A stretch of DNA of 64,000 nucleotides, taken from Paenibacillus sp. V4I3. GTDB lineage: Bacteria; Bacillota; Bacilli; Paenibacillales; NBRC-103111. The stretch spans positions 3,632,501 through 3,696,500 of the forward strand of contig NZ_JAUSZA010000001.1 of NCBI RefSeq assembly GCF_030817215.1, in the 5' to 3' direction. A program made the position numbers and the translations under genes. The notes below the pieces were generated by a model, which worked only from the letters and a program-made list of their open reading frames with translations, was not told the DNA's origin and did no database searches. The stretch's first letter is position 1. Each line of letters begins with the position of its first letter. This document shows positions 62,960-64,000 of the stretch, piece after piece.

Positions 62960-64000
62960 ATGTTACCTGACTTTCCGACAAAAGGATCACATGGCGTACG
63001 ATTTGTTTATTACACAGATATTGAAGTTGATAGTGTCGCCTTGGCAGGGACCTTTAATAACTGGAACGGCGATAGAAACTACATGAACAAAATGGAGAAA
63101 GGTAAAGGTTGGGAGATTGAATTAGCGATACCTAAGGGAAGACATCTTTATAAATATGTAGTGAATGGGGAAGTGTGGATACTAGACCCATTGAATCCGA
63201 GTGTGTCGGAAGATGGGCAAAATAACTCGGCTATTACGGTTACTGAGCAAGGAGAAGTATTGATCAGAACCCATGAGATTTCAAAAGAACAACCTGGATA
63301 TATGCATGAAAATTTTATGGCTATCCAAAGTCCCGAATGGATTAAAAAATCGGTGATTTATGAACTTCATATCAGGGCGTTTACCGAAAATGGTTTTAAT
63401 GGACTCACAGATAAAATCGACTATTTCAAAAAAATGGGAATAAATACGCTGTGGTTGATGCCATTCAACGAAGTTGGATTTGAAGGAAGATTAGGTAAAT
63501 ATGGCGACCCCTATGCGGTAAAAGATTTTTATTCCATTAATCCCAGCTTCGGAACCAAAGAAGATCTACTCTCATTTATTCGTAAAGCTCATGAGAATGG
63601 GATCAAAGTCATTATGGATTGGGTGTTGAACCGCGCAAGTGTGGATCACATTATGACAAGAAGCCATCCGGAATATTTTACACGAAATGAACAAGATGAG
63701 ATCTATTATGATGTGCCTAATCGGGCGTATTTCGCCGGGCTAGAATTTAGTAACCGTGAGATGAGGAAATATGTCATTGAGGCTATGAAATACTGGATAG
63801 TCGAGTTTGATTTTGACGGTATTCGTTTGGACGATTCGGACCTTACTCCCTTTGATTTTCTCTCTGAAATCAAGCATGCGCTGCAAGAAGTAAAAGCGGA
63901 TCTCATCCTGATCTCACAGTCCTACGATGAGTATCATCATATTGAATCTTGTGACTTGACCTACGACGGCAGTCCCCGCATTCTGATACGTGATATGGTT
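62960..64000 (+). CDS. GH13-like protein with CBM48-type N-terminus (3' end outside window)
   Basis: Open to the right edge (347 codons visible). Residues ~1-95 form a CBM48/E-set glycogen-binding domain (VALAGTFNNWNGD; GRHLYKYVVNGEVWILDP). The GH13 barrel starts near 128 (SVIYELHIRAFTENGFNGLT). Region I reads DWVLNR (Asp220; Arg225 where His is usual), region II IRLDDSD (nucleophile-position Asp291), region III ISQSYDE, with Gln320 where the acid/base Glu is expected. The protein may therefore be an altered or inactive amylase homologue. ATG follows AGGAAGGAG. Confidence 0.8.
   Translation, partial: MLPDFPTKGSHGVRFVYYTDIEVDSVALAGTFNNWNGDRNYMNKMEKGKGWEIELAIPKGRHLYKYVVNGEVWILDPLNPSVSEDGQNNSAITVTEQGEVLIRTHEISKEQPGYMHENFMAIQSPEWIKKSVIYELHIRAFTENGFNGLTDKIDYFKKMGINTLWLMPFNEVGFEGRLGKYGDPYAVKDFYSINPSFGTKEDLLSFIRKAHENGIKVIMDWVLNRASVDHIMTRSHPEYFTRNEQDEIYYDVPNRAYFAGLEFSNREMRKYVIEAMKYWIVEFDFDGIRLDDSDLTPFDFLSEIKHALQEVKADLILISQSYDEYHHIESCDLTYDGSPRILIRDMV

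Overview
The window looks like chromosomal DNA of a spore-forming, moderate-GC Firmicute of the Paenibacillaceae (Paenibacillus or a close relative). The signs are several sugar ABC importers without their own ATPase, each beside AraC-type response regulators or sensor kinases; a DUF3502-type lipoprotein; a CcpN/YqfL gluconeogenesis module; a Spo0E-like peptide; and a cydAB operon with a CydS-like small subunit. No complete insertion sequence, prophage, tRNA, rRNA or CRISPR array was seen.

Layout. 1-6804: the end of an AraC-type response regulator, a CUT1 sugar importer (two permeases, binding protein), an (alpha/alpha)6 glycosidase and a GH43-like glycosidase broken by two frameshifts. 7095-14185: a MurNAc (peptidoglycan sugar) recycling operon with RpiR regulator, serine amidase-like protein, ABC importer (binding-protein gene frameshifted), BadF-type sugar kinase and MurQ etherase. 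14299-14749: four alternating 113-bp structured repeats. 14871-29039: a mannoside/N-glycan locus with sensor kinase, response regulator, ABC importer, GH125 and GH38 alpha-mannosidases and a large clan GH-A enzyme of unclear family. 29040-30650: hairpins, a membrane protein and gene remnants.

30773-36162 is a gluconeogenesis block: gapB, a 58-aa SR1P-like peptide, ppdK, a frameshifted ccpN and the PPDK regulator yqfL. It is followed by cysJI, an ArsR/SRPBCC pair, a Spo0E-like peptide, and cydAB-cydS on the minus strand with a possible extra upstream membrane peptide. 44773-49863 (minus strand) carries a Tet(L)-like efflux pump with its TetR regulator and paired operators, a MocR-type regulator and a SufS-like desulfurase. 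49979-53879 carries a LysR regulator, a BenE remnant and a cystine-type ABC importer. The right end holds an oxidoreductase, a hybrid histidine kinase that has lost its kinase core, a phosphoesterase, Lrp/serine hydrolase/MFS, an AraC regulator and the start of a GH13-like protein with altered catalytic motifs.

The genes form self-contained catabolic modules (sense, import, cleave, phosphorylate). Several reading frames differ by a single base, two of them in T runs, so either local sequence errors or recent gene decay must be considered.
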